Assembly: GCA_026162565.1 (NCBI GenBank)
Contig: JAOEIQ010000001.1
Coordinates: forward strand, 186,001 to 250,000
Direction: 5' to 3'
DNA from: Flavobacteriaceae bacterium NBU2973
Lineage (GTDB): Bacteria > Bacteroidota > Bacteroidia > Flavobacteriales > Flavobacteriaceae
DNA length: 64,000 bases
In this document: positions 53,694 to 63,061 of the stretch, piece after piece
Layout: each line of letters begins with the position of its first letter
Numbering within the stretch: position 1 is the first letter of the stretch
Made by a program: the position numbers and the translations under genes
Notes under the pieces: model-generated
The model's database searches: none
Seen by the model: only the letters and a program-made list of their open reading frames with translations
What the model was told of the DNA's origin: nothing

Positions 53694-55107
53694 TTATTTG
53701 TTTGTCTTCAAACTTAAAAACCTTGGATTTTTTATCATACACGAAAGATCTAAAAGTATCACCAAGAAAAACGCTTGACATATGGTCTAGTCCTTTTTTT
53801 TCTTTTAGTTCCTTAATATGTTTCTTTTTATCAACCTTTAAAAGTTTCGTTTCTGTAGTAGCATCTTGATCAATAATATTGTCAGCATCAATTACTATTT
53901 CAAAATAATGGTGTTTAACAGGCTTGTAATATATATCTTCTAGAATTAATTTTGGACCAAATCCTGTTGGAGTATTAACTTTGATTTGACGCATCATTTG
54001 TTGTTGTTGCCACATCATCATCATTTGGTGATGCCATTGATGGTGCCACCACCAATTATAATTATAGCTATAATCTGCTTTATCTACATAATCTGCTCTA
54101 ATGACAGATTTACCTTCTTTACTAGTGTTTACTGTTACCGTAGGCTCTTTTGAACCTTTTGTAGCCTGTTTGATGAAATCTTCAAGACTAGTAAACCCTA
54201 TAGACTTTTTTGTGATTGTTCCATCACTCAAATTTAGAGCCTCTAACTTATCAGATGATAAATTAATAACATTAAATGTCATTTTTTTCTTACTAAGTAA
54301 CAACTGAAAAAGTTTATCTTCATTTACGTATGTTGATGTTTTTTTATGCTTTTCAAAAGCATTAAAATTATACGATTTAGATTTAATGTCTAAATCACCC
54401 TTAGCATTAGCTGCAAAACGTAAAACATTTGTTGATTTACCTTTATTATCATCTCTAGTTAATACAATATCATTATCAATAACATAAGCTTTAATAGAGT
54501 TGATTGATCCGTTTTGGACATATTCATCTGTTTTTACTGCGTCTATAGTTTCGTCATCTAATCCTTCCAAAACACCCTTATTCTCTTCAGATAAAGCAAC
54601 TCTTAAGCTGTTTATATTATTGCAATCCATTATTGTTTTAACATATAAATCGTCGTTTTCGTTAGAGAATAATAAATGGTTTTTATCTTCTTTTCTAATA
54701 GCAGTTTTGAAACCTTTGGCCGGAAATGTTTTAGATCTAGTATGAGTTCCTGTTTCAAGATTTAAGTCTATAACCTGCATCAATTCGTCTTTTTTTTCTT
54801 CATATGAGGCGATTATTGAAACACCATTATCGTTACTATGATAAGAAACTATAGATGGTTGCTTTTTAAAAACAATTGGTTGTAACCTAATCAAATTACC
54901 ATCTTTATTATTTACAGGGATTAGTTCATGTTGTTTAGCTTTTGTGTTTTTTGCAATAATCAAATGAAAGCTATCATCACTATTAAAATCACCTGAAAAA
55001 GTACCAATAACTTCATAACCTTTTTCTAATTTAAGCGTACTTGAATTGGGTGGAGAAAATGAGAATGAAATTGCGATTAATAATAAAAGCGTAAGTAGTT
55101 TCTTCAT
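53686..55107 (-). CDS. Exported protein of unknown function with a Trp/His/Met/Gln tract
   Basis: A 473-residue protein with a signal peptide (MKKLLTLLLLIAISFSFS). It is mostly beta-type sequence with short repeated strands, which could form a propeller-like fold, but I do not recognise a family. Around residues 352-372 there is a striking low-complexity tract, WWWHHQWHHQMMMMWQQQQ, preceded by Tyr/Asn. His and Met clusters of this kind can bind copper or other soft metals. I use the ATG at 55107 rather than the TTG seven codons earlier. It lies between the DUF4175 gene and ybeY, on the same strand. Confidence 0.6.
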   Translation of the reverse strand: MKKLLTLLLLIAISFSFSPPNSSTLKLEKGYEVIGTFSGDFNSDDSFHLIIAKNTKAKQHELIPVNNKDGNLIRLQPIVFKKQPSIVSYHSNDNGVSIIASYEEKKDELMQVIDLNLETGTHTRSKTFPAKGFKTAIRKEDKNHLLFSNENDDLYVKTIMDCNNINSLRVALSEENKGVLEGLDDETIDAVKTDEYVQNGSINSIKAYVIDNDIVLTRDDNKGKSTNVLRFAANAKGDLDIKSKSYNFNAFEKHKKTSTYVNEDKLFQLLLSKKKMTFNVINLSSDKLEALNLSDGTITKKSIGFTSLEDFIKQATKGSKEPTVTVNTSKEGKSVIRADYVDKADYSYNYNWWWHHQWHHQMMMMWQQQQMMRQIKVNTPTGFGPKLILEDIYYKPVKHHYFEIVIDADNIIDQDATTETKLLKVDKKKHIKELKEKKGLDHMSSVFLGDTFRSFVYDKKSKVFKFEDKQIND

Positions 55108-55157
55108 GATACTATTGTTTTGGAGCAATATAATTAATATCCTGATATTACGTTTAT

Positions 55158-58100
55158 TTAATCATTCTTTTGCTTAAAATACTCTTGTACTTTCTTTTTA
55201 TAAACTTGCTGCAAAGGTAAGGCTTGCCTGTTTAAAATTTCTGTAGTATTAAAATATTGTTTCGCGGTTGGAATTTGGTTTGTAGAATTGTTGTTAAAGT
55301 CTTCCTTATTAGTTTTAGCCTCTCTCTTATTCTCTTCTCCTTGTTTAAATGCAGCATTTTCTAATTTTAGTAATTGATGCTGCAAGTCCATCATTTTTTG
55401 AAGTGTTTCGTTAGTAAAACCTTTATTTAATAAATCAAGCTCTACTTCTTCCATTTCTTTTAAAAGGTTTTTAGCTGATCCTTCTTTTCCTTCTTTCGCT
55501 AATCTATCTTCTAACGCTTGACGTAATTGCTGCTGCTGTTGGTAGATTTTAAATAACTCACCATTAAGCATTTCATTCTGCTGCTCACCATCTCCTTGTT
55601 GGTTACCTTCTTGACCTTCATTTCCCTCTTTGCTATCTTGTCCTTGTTCTCCCTCTTTTTGACCTTGTGGTTTTTCTCCTTCTTCACCTTCTTTCCCATC
55701 TTTCTTTTCATCTCCTTCTTTTTCTCCCTCCTTTTTACCTTGTTGCTTTTCCATCTGCTCTTTCATCTCTTGATTAAGTTGCTCCTGACTCATGATAATA
55801 TCTGGTAATTGCATATCTCCTTGATCTTGACCTGGAGAAGGATTCATTTGATTTTCCATGTTATCTAAAACATCACTTAAAAAATCAGCGAGGTTATTAG
55901 CTGATGTAACTGTATATTGTTGCGAGGCAACTCCTTGATATAATCTATTTTCTGAAAACTGTGCTAATGATTTATCTATTTGATAGAATACTTCAGTAAT
56001 TTCCTTATTAACACGTTCAGAAATTTTAGGTTGCCGTAATGATAAGGCGAATAAACTATCATCTACATGTGCAAAATGCTCTTTTAAATTACTCTGCTTA
56101 CGTAAGTAGTTAGCATATTTATTGTGGTTAACTTGAATGCTTTTAAATTGATTCATCAGCTTTTCCTGATCGAAGGAAAATAGCACCAAATTATCGAGTA
56201 TTTGTCTTAAGGTATCAATATCTTCCTGTTGTTGGTCTCCACCTCCACCTCCCATTGGCATAGCTTGAGCCATCTCTTTTGCCATTTGCATCATTTTTTT
56301 TGCTGCTTTCTTTTGGCTTTTTTGAGCATTTTTTTGATTTTCCTGTTTTTGAGATTCTTGTTGAGGGCTAAATTCTTGTTGATCACCTTCAGCTTCTTGT
56401 TGTTCTTTCTTTTCTAGTTCTTTTGAAGCTGTTTTTTGCTCCTCTTTTACTTCTTGTTCAGTTAGTTTATCACGAGGAACATCCATTGGTTGCTTTAACT
56501 CTTTATTATCTTTTTGGAGGTCTTCTAGTTGTTTTTGGAAATCTTCAAATTTCTTGTTCAGCTCATCTTGCTTGTCTTTCGTGTTTTTATCTTCAGGTTC
56601 GTTAGATAATTTTTCCTGATCTATCGCAAGTTTAGATAGTTCTTCTTGAAGTTTCTCTAATTTTTTAGCAACGTAATAGCGCTTGGTTAGCTCTAATAAT
56701 TGCTGTAAGCTTCTTTTCTTGTTTTTATTTTGTTTTGCCAACTTATCTAACTTTTCTGAAAGCTCTTCTTTAGATAATTTTTCGCGGAGCTTCTCTAATT
56801 CTTCAAGTAATTTTTCGTCTTGTTTAAGTTGTTCTTCGTTTTCTTTTAAACGCTCTTTTAAATCTTCTTTAAACTGATCTTTTTCTTGGTTATCTTTTTG
56901 AAAATCTTCAAGGTTATCTTTTAATTTTTTGTTGAAGTTTTTCATCATGTCTTCTTGTCGTTTTTGACGCTTCAAAAACTCTTCAAACTTCTTTTTATCA
57001 TTAAAGTTAAGTTCGGATTTTTCTTTTTGAGTTTTAGAAAACTCTTTTAACTCTTTATCTTGTTCTTCAAATTTTTCGAGTGATTTGTTTAAATCCTGAA
57101 TGGTTTCATTTTGCTCTTGAAGTTGTTTATTCTCTTCTTCTGCCTTGGTTCGCTTTCTATAACTAAACACTTGACTTTTTGTGCTCTTATACTTTCCTAT
57201 AGCATCGTTATCAAATACTTGAAAATATAAATCGTAGGCTATGCCTTCTTGAATTGGCAAATTATTAGGAAATGCATTTACAAATTCATCAAAATTAGAT
57301 TTGGCAATCTGCAAAGGTTCAACTTTTTTATTTGTCTCATTATCAGAAGGATAATATACTAATTGCAATTTACTCAAGCCATAATCATCACTGATTTGTC
57401 CATAAAAATAAAGCGTCTGAAGATCTAGTGTATCTTGTTCCATTTTTACATTCAGTTCTGGGTATTCATCCTTAACCACGTCAATACTAAATGCTAAATT
57501 CTCGTAATCTTTTAGATTGCTGTTGCTAGTACTTAAACTATAATCTAAATTGTTATAAATACGTTTAGAGACCTCAAACTTACCATCAGGCAAGTTGTTA
57601 AATTGAGTTGTGTCTTTTGCATATAGAAACACATTATCTGTTGATTTTGTGTTTAAGTTCCAAGTAACTTTTGTGCCTTGTGGAATAACAGCATTGCCAG
57701 AACTTTTTATAACCTCATCCTTTTTTCTTGTGTGTGATGGATAATCTAAAAACATCTCAAAACTCAATAAAGTAGGAACCTCTAGAACACTTAAAGTATA
57801 GGGTTTTGAATTAACCTCATTAGCTGAAAGATTAAAAGACACATCTGTTTTAGGTCTCGTAAATACATACTCAAACTCTCCTACTCCTTTTTGTTGTAAA
57901 AAATACGTTTCGTTATTATAGTTTATTTGAACATTCTCTGGAGTTACCTCTCCAGAAGTTCTTACTTGTAATTTAAAGTCTTTGTTTTCAATGGCATTTA
58001 AATTCTCATTAATTACAAAGAACTGAAAGGGAGCTGGAGGTTCATAAGCTGTTTGGTAATTAACAACTCGTTCGTAACTATCGCTAAACCAATTAAACTT

Positions 58101-58610
58101 ACCTGAAACAAATGAAAGTAACAATATTACTACTGGAATAGCGGCATATTTTAGATACTTAATATTATCCTTGAAATTAACAGCTAACTTAAACGGAATA
58201 GGTTTTAATTCTGCAGATTTTTGTTCAATACTTGCTAATAATAATTCAGAATCATTACTATTTTCTTTAAGCTGAAGTACATTAAGAAGTTTGTCATTAA
58301 CCTCTGGAAAATGATTACCAATAATTTTTGAGGCGTCTTGATAATTAATTCCTTTTTGGAGTTTAAAAAGTTTCCCTAAAGGAATAGCTATAAACTTTAC
58401 AAAAAGCGCTAATTCTACAACAACAAATAGCCAAAATAAAATGGTTCTACCTGTTGGGTTCAACCATAAGAAATATTCTATAAGTAGTGTGATAATGAAA
58501 TACAGCAAGCCAATACTAAAAAATAGTATAGCGCCTTTAAGCAATTCATTAGAATAAAACTTTTTAATGAACTGCTCTAACTTGTTTTGTATGGTATTAA
58601 AATTACTCAT
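55158..58610 (-). CDS. DUF4175 family membrane protein, 1150 aa
   Basis: Three membrane segments near the N-terminus (LLKGAILFFSIGLLYFIIT, TILFWLFVVVELALFVKF and YAAIPVVILLLSFVSG) are followed by a periplasmic-type beta domain (to about 480). A very long Lys/Glu/Gln coiled-coil region (about 480-830) comes next, and then a Gly/Gln/Glu low-complexity stretch (about 955-1030). I recognise the Bacteroidetes DUF4175 pattern. Function unknown; the layout suggests an envelope-spanning or scaffold protein. First gene of a leftward unit with the His/Met-rich protein and ybeY. Confidence 0.75.
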   Translation of the reverse strand: MSNFNTIQNKLEQFIKKFYSNELLKGAILFFSIGLLYFIITLLIEYFLWLNPTGRTILFWLFVVVELALFVKFIAIPLGKLFKLQKGINYQDASKIIGNHFPEVNDKLLNVLQLKENSNDSELLLASIEQKSAELKPIPFKLAVNFKDNIKYLKYAAIPVVILLLSFVSGKFNWFSDSYERVVNYQTAYEPPAPFQFFVINENLNAIENKDFKLQVRTSGEVTPENVQINYNNETYFLQQKGVGEFEYVFTRPKTDVSFNLSANEVNSKPYTLSVLEVPTLLSFEMFLDYPSHTRKKDEVIKSSGNAVIPQGTKVTWNLNTKSTDNVFLYAKDTTQFNNLPDGKFEVSKRIYNNLDYSLSTSNSNLKDYENLAFSIDVVKDEYPELNVKMEQDTLDLQTLYFYGQISDDYGLSKLQLVYYPSDNETNKKVEPLQIAKSNFDEFVNAFPNNLPIQEGIAYDLYFQVFDNDAIGKYKSTKSQVFSYRKRTKAEEENKQLQEQNETIQDLNKSLEKFEEQDKELKEFSKTQKEKSELNFNDKKKFEEFLKRQKRQEDMMKNFNKKLKDNLEDFQKDNQEKDQFKEDLKERLKENEEQLKQDEKLLEELEKLREKLSKEELSEKLDKLAKQNKNKKRSLQQLLELTKRYYVAKKLEKLQEELSKLAIDQEKLSNEPEDKNTKDKQDELNKKFEDFQKQLEDLQKDNKELKQPMDVPRDKLTEQEVKEEQKTASKELEKKEQQEAEGDQQEFSPQQESQKQENQKNAQKSQKKAAKKMMQMAKEMAQAMPMGGGGGDQQQEDIDTLRQILDNLVLFSFDQEKLMNQFKSIQVNHNKYANYLRKQSNLKEHFAHVDDSLFALSLRQPKISERVNKEITEVFYQIDKSLAQFSENRLYQGVASQQYTVTSANNLADFLSDVLDNMENQMNPSPGQDQGDMQLPDIIMSQEQLNQEMKEQMEKQQGKKEGEKEGDEKKDGKEGEEGEKPQGQKEGEQGQDSKEGNEGQEGNQQGDGEQQNEMLNGELFKIYQQQQQLRQALEDRLAKEGKEGSAKNLLKEMEEVELDLLNKGFTNETLQKMMDLQHQLLKLENAAFKQGEENKREAKTNKEDFNNNSTNQIPTAKQYFNTTEILNRQALPLQQVYKKKVQEYFKQKND

Positions 58611-58738
58611 ATAGCATTCTAACTGACTAATCTACAATTTTATTTTAATCATAATTATGTAAATTTGGTAAGATTCTGTTAATTATCGAGGAGACTTGTT
58701 AAAATATAGATAAACGGATCGTAAAACCCATTATTACT

Positions 58739-59779
58739 ATGAAAGACCTGAAGTATTTAGCTGCATTTTCAATACCTATTGTAGCTTTTTTAAGTATTTA
58801 TTTTAAAGGAATTTGGTCCTTTTCCACCCTTGTTTTTGTTTTTGTTTTACTACCTGTTTTAGAACATTTAGTTTCTACTGATACGTCTAATTTAGATGAA
58901 ACAGAAATAGACAATAATCTCAAAAAGAAAATTTTTGACTGGTTGCTATATCTAAATCTTCCTATTGTTTATGGAGTGTTATTTTATGGATTATCTGAAG
59001 TTGTCTCATCATCTTTAGAAACTTACGAATTTATTGGATTAGTTTTTTCGGTTGGAATTGTTTTAGGTGTTAATGGAATTAATGTTGCTCATGAATTAGG
59101 ACATCGACAAGCTTCAAAAGAACGTTTTATTGGTAAAGCCTTGCTTCTACCTTCCTTTTACATGCACTTTTACATCGAGCATAATTTTGGCCACCATTTA
59201 CACGCAGCAACACCTGAAGATCCAGCAACAGCAAGGTACAATCAAACAGTATATTCCTTTTGGTTTACCTCAACAATTAGACAGTATATTAGTGCGTGGG
59301 ACATTCAAAAAAAGCTCCTTAAAAACTATAAACTCACATTCTTTTCGAAGCATAACGATATGTTTTGGTATCTCATTATACAAGCTATCTACCTATTAAT
59401 TGTGTTTTCAATATTCGGATTAACAGGTTTGTTATTCGCTATTCTAACAGGAATAGTTGGTTTTATTCTATTAGAAACCGTAAACTATATAGAACATTAT
59501 GGCTTACTTCGATTAAAAAAATCATCTGGTCGTTATGAACGCGTTAGAGAAATTCATTCTTGGAATTCCAACCATGTTATAGGACGTATTGTTTTATATG
59601 AATTAACAAGACATAGTGATCACCATTTTAAATCCTCAAAAAAATATCAAATATTGGATTGTCACGATGAAAGTCCACAGATGCCTTTTGGGTATCCAAC
59701 ATCTATGGTATTGTCTCTATTTCCACCTTTATGGTTTAAGATTATGAATAAGCGTGTGCCGAAAGAAATGATTGTATGA
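58739..59779 (+). CDS. alkB: Alkane 1-monooxygenase (AlkB type)
   Basis: A 346-residue membrane di-iron enzyme. About six hydrophobic segments carry the eight-His set: HELGHR (118-123), EHNFGHHLHAA (147-157), NYIEHYG and RHSDHHFKS. AlkB hydroxylates the terminal carbon of alkanes or fatty acids with O2 and a rubredoxin, which is not encoded nearby. A weak -7-like TAAATTTG lies at 58660-58667. The stop overlaps the RES-domain gene by 4 bases (ATGA), so the two are coupled. Confidence 0.9.
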   Translation: MKDLKYLAAFSIPIVAFLSIYFKGIWSFSTLVFVFVLLPVLEHLVSTDTSNLDETEIDNNLKKKIFDWLLYLNLPIVYGVLFYGLSEVVSSSLETYEFIGLVFSVGIVLGVNGINVAHELGHRQASKERFIGKALLLPSFYMHFYIEHNFGHHLHAATPEDPATARYNQTVYSFWFTSTIRQYISAWDIQKKLLKNYKLTFFSKHNDMFWYLIIQAIYLLIVFSIFGLTGLLFAILTGIVGFILLETVNYIEHYGLLRLKKSSGRYERVREIHSWNSNHVIGRIVLYELTRHSDHHFKSSKKYQILDCHDESPQMPFGYPTSMVLSLFPPLWFKIMNKRVPKEMIV

Positions 59780-60678
59780 CAAATATTGACTTAAAAAAAT
59801 CTTTAGAAAAAATTAAATCAATAAATTGGAAAAAGAAATTTAAAAATGTAGATGAGTCTATTTTTGAAGAAATAAATCAAATTTATTTTAGCATTTTCCC
59901 TTTTTTTCTTATACCTAGCCAGCTATATAATACAGAACAATTTAATGGTAATTATTATAGAGTAAGACCTTATAAAGAAATTAAAAATCATCATAGTTTT
60001 TCTGAATATTCTTACCCTCCTCATGAGTTCGTTAAAAATCAAAGAGCTAATATTAAAAATCATCCTGTCCTTTATTTAAGTCTTCACCCTAAAACTTCTG
60101 TTTTAGAATATATAGTTAATCAAAAAGACGATTCATACAATGAATTATTATCATTATCTGTTTGGAATGTAAATTGTGATCGTGATATTAGAGTTATAAA
60201 TTTATTAAATGAGAAAACAACTAAAGGAGCAACAAGTTTTTTAGGGTTACATAATACACAGTCCTTTAAGGAGTATACTGAATCTAATTTTAATACAAAA
60301 GATTCTAAATATCTAATAGAGCTTTATCAGTATTTTATTAATTCATTTTGTGTTAAAAACGATCATATATTTTCCTCTTACATTGCTCATAAATATCTAT
60401 ACACAAATGAACATCAAGTAGATGTCTTGATATATCCAAGTTTAGCTCAAGATAACACTTCAATTAATTTAGCTTTTAATAAGAGTTTTTCAGATAAATA
60501 TTTAAACCTTAAAAGAGTTTATGTGATCAATTCATTTAAAAAAGAAGTTGAAAGTCCAACAATCTATGGTGATGTTAAATTTTTTAAAGACAATGAATTT
60601 GAAAAAGAAATGATTTTAGATAGTTATACTAAAATGTACTCGCTTTTGAATATAGATTTTGGTGATTCAATCATATAA
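59776..60678 (+). CDS. RES-domain protein
   Basis: A 300-residue soluble protein. The RES pattern is readable: YYRVRPYKEI with Arg62 or Arg64, an Arg-Ala-Asn block (90-92) and PVLYLSLHPKTSVLEYI with Glu111. RES domains occur in NAD-degrading toxins paired with Xre antitoxins, but also in solitary proteins. No Xre gene is present and its partner here is alkB, with 4-base coupling. Codon use and AT content look slightly higher than in its neighbours, suggesting later arrival. Function undetermined. Confidence 0.6.
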   Translation: MTNIDLKKSLEKIKSINWKKKFKNVDESIFEEINQIYFSIFPFFLIPSQLYNTEQFNGNYYRVRPYKEIKNHHSFSEYSYPPHEFVKNQRANIKNHPVLYLSLHPKTSVLEYIVNQKDDSYNELLSLSVWNVNCDRDIRVINLLNEKTTKGATSFLGLHNTQSFKEYTESNFNTKDSKYLIELYQYFINSFCVKNDHIFSSYIAHKYLYTNEHQVDVLIYPSLAQDNTSINLAFNKSFSDKYLNLKRVYVINSFKKEVESPTIYGDVKFFKDNEFEKEMILDSYTKMYSLLNIDFGDSII

Positions 60679-60685
60679 ATAATCC

Positions 60686-60693
60686 TATCTTTG
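60686..60693 (+). promoter_or_regulatory. -7 promoter element of gltX
   Basis: TATCTTTG, 18 bases before the gltX ATG. A TTG at 60659-60661 lies 24 bases upstream, just longer than the usual spacer. Confidence 0.5.
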
Positions 60694-60711
60694 CACTCTT
60701 AATCGTAGTTT

Positions 60712-62223
60712 ATGAGTCAAAATGTTCGTGTAAGATTTGCACCAAGTCCAACAGGACCATTACATATTGGAGGTGTTCGCACTGCGTTGTTTAATTATTT
60801 ATTTGCTAAAAAACATAAGGGAACTTTTGTGCTTCGTATAGAAGACACAGATCAAAATCGCTATGTTGAAGGCGCTGAAGATTATATAATAAACGCTTTA
60901 AATTGGTGTGGTATTCCGTTTGATGAAGGTGTTGGTAAAAACGAAAAATTTGGTCCATACAGACAAAGCGAACGTAAACACTTATATAAGCAATATGCCG
61001 ATCAACTAATTGCATCTGGAAATGCTTACTATGCTTTTGATACTGCAGAAACATTAGACTTTCATAGAAAAGATCATGAAGCAAAAGGCAAAACCTTTAT
61101 CTATAATTGGCATAATCGATTAAAGTTAAGTAACTCGTTATCGCTCTCAAATGAGGACGTTCAAGCTAAATTAGATAATGGTGACGATTATGTTATTCGT
61201 TTTAAATCACCTCAAGATGAAACGCTACACTTGAAGGATATTATTAGAGGTGACATAAAAATTGATACGAATATTTTAGATGATAAAGTGCTGTTTAAAA
61301 GCGATGGTATGCCAACCTATCATTTAGCAAATATTGTAGATGATCATTTAATGGAAATTTCTCATGTAATTCGTGGTGAAGAATGGTTGCCATCTCTGGC
61401 TTTACATCAACAATTGTATGATGCTTTTGGTTGGCAAGCACCAGAATTTGCGCATTTACCTTTAATATTAAAACCTACTGGAAAAGGGAAATTAAGTAAA
61501 CGTGATGGAGATAAGTTGGGCTTTCCTGTATTTCCTTTAGAGTGGACAGACCCAAAGACTGGAGATATTGCAAGAGGCTACAAAGAAGATGGTTATTTTG
61601 CTGAAGCTGTTATAAACTTTTTAGCGTTTCTTGGATGGAATCCAGGAACAGAACAAGAAATTTTTAGCCTCAACGAGTTGGTCGCTTCTTTTGATCTTGA
61701 AAAAGTGAATAAGTCTGGCGCACGATTTGATCCTGATAAAACCAAGTGGTTTAATCATCATTACATGCAAGAGCAATCTAATAGTAATTTAGCAGAAGCC
61801 TTTAAAAATAGTCATGAGGAATTAGCTGATATTGATAGCAGCTACATAGAGATGGTTATTGCTTTAGTAAAAGAGCGTGCTACTTTTGTGTCTGACTTTT
61901 GGAATTTAAGTCATTTCTTTTTTATAGCTCCAACATCATATGATGAAAAAGCATCTAAAAAGGCATTAAAAGACGGTACAAAAGAACTTATGGAAGAGTT
62001 AATAGCTGTTGTTGAGGCAGCTGATGATTCCTCAAAAGATGATCTTCAAAATGCAGTGAAAGGTTGGATAACCTTCAAAGATATAGGATTTGGTAAGGTA
62101 ATGATGCCGTTACGTTTAGCGCTTGTTGGAGCGCTTCAAGGTCCTGATGTATTTGATATTATGTTTATGATTGGTAAAAACGAAAGTATTAAGCGAATAA
62201 AACACTTTATTGAAACGATCTAG
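60712..62223 (+). CDS. gltX: Glutamate-tRNA ligase
   Basis: A 503-residue class I aminoacyl-tRNA synthetase charging tRNA-Glu. The HIGH motif reads PTGPLHIGG (12-20), with the Glu-site residues FVLRIEDTDQNR. The KMSKS equivalent is KLSKRDG. DGMPTYHLANIVDDH and HVIRGEEWLPS are family marks. Full length. Its 3' end overlaps the stop of the convergent barrel-protein gene by 4 bases. Confidence 0.97.
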   Translation: MSQNVRVRFAPSPTGPLHIGGVRTALFNYLFAKKHKGTFVLRIEDTDQNRYVEGAEDYIINALNWCGIPFDEGVGKNEKFGPYRQSERKHLYKQYADQLIASGNAYYAFDTAETLDFHRKDHEAKGKTFIYNWHNRLKLSNSLSLSNEDVQAKLDNGDDYVIRFKSPQDETLHLKDIIRGDIKIDTNILDDKVLFKSDGMPTYHLANIVDDHLMEISHVIRGEEWLPSLALHQQLYDAFGWQAPEFAHLPLILKPTGKGKLSKRDGDKLGFPVFPLEWTDPKTGDIARGYKEDGYFAEAVINFLAFLGWNPGTEQEIFSLNELVASFDLEKVNKSGARFDPDKTKWFNHHYMQEQSNSNLAEAFKNSHEELADIDSSYIEMVIALVKERATFVSDFWNLSHFFFIAPTSYDEKASKKALKDGTKELMEELIAVVEAADDSSKDDLQNAVKGWITFKDIGFGKVMMPLRLALVGALQGPDVFDIMFMIGKNESIKRIKHFIETI

Positions 62224-62897
62224 AAGGTTATTAAAGCTGTAAACACCAGCATACTTTGGTTACCTTCAAATTTTTCAAGTCCATTAGCAAAATCTTGATC
62301 ATTTAGTTTATCAAGTATATTGGTAAATCCATAAATATATTGTGCCCGCAACTTAAAATGACCAAAACCTAACGTTGCACCTATAGCACCATTGATATTA
62401 AACTGTGAAATATCACTAATATCTTCTGCTAATAGGGCGTCATAATTATTGATGAAATAGGTTTCTTGTTCATCATTTTCTAATTCTAACTTGCTATTAT
62501 ATTGCAACATGGGTCCAATGTCTATTGTAAAATGATCTTGAAACGGTTTAATATGCATTAGTAAAGCTACTTGAGCTGTAAATAACTTATACTCTATTGC
62601 TTCATCTGCTAAAACAGTAGCTTGTTGCCTACCAGAAATTTCAATTGTATTTTGCGACAGTTGCATGCCATAACTAATGTTATACCATTTATGTGGTAAA
62701 TCAGCAGTAGCAGTAGCATGAACCATCCAACCATTACCAGATTTAGTTTCAAAATTATCTGTGTTAATATCAAATTGTGTCAATCCACCACCAATAGCGA
62801 AGCCATTTTTTATATCATAACTTCTACGTTGTGAATGCGAAAGTGTAACAAAACCTATAGTTAGTGCTACTAATAGTATACGTTGTCTAAATTTCAT
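62220..62897 (-). CDS. Outer-membrane beta-barrel protein
   Basis: A 225-residue protein with a signal peptide ending near SHSQ (residue 22). The mature chain has alternating strands (FAIGGGLTQFDI, WYNISYGMQLSQNTIEI, FTIDIGPMLQY, IGATLGFGHFKLRAQYIYG) and ends in a terminal Phe (VFTALITF), the pattern of small eight-stranded barrels such as PorT/OmpW-like proteins. Function unknown. It is the only leftward gene between gltX and the SPFH gene. Confidence 0.75.
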   Translation of the reverse strand: MKFRQRILLVALTIGFVTLSHSQRRSYDIKNGFAIGGGLTQFDINTDNFETKSGNGWMVHATATADLPHKWYNISYGMQLSQNTIEISGRQQATVLADEAIEYKLFTAQVALLMHIKPFQDHFTIDIGPMLQYNSKLELENDEQETYFINNYDALLAEDISDISQFNINGAIGATLGFGHFKLRAQYIYGFTNILDKLNDQDFANGLEKFEGNQSMLVFTALITF

Positions 62898-63061
62898 GAT
62901 GTGATTGCTAGTGATTGCGTAAATATAACTTAATTTAGTAACGATTTATTTTAATCTGTTCATTTAGTTTTTATATTAAGGTCAGATTAAATTCGCTTTT
63001 AAAAAAATAGTAAACTATTAAGCTTTTATCTAGCTTATTTTAACCATTAAAAAAACGTGTT

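Noticed and set aside
55596-55808. Phe/Leu-rich plus-strand open frames opposite the DUF4175 gene (also 56229-56877)
   Set aside because: They are the reverse complement of Lys/Glu/Gln coiled-coil codons, not membrane proteins.
59776-60678. Xre-RES toxin-antitoxin module
   Set aside because: No Xre-like helix-turn-helix gene lies next to the RES gene; upstream is alkB and downstream gltX.
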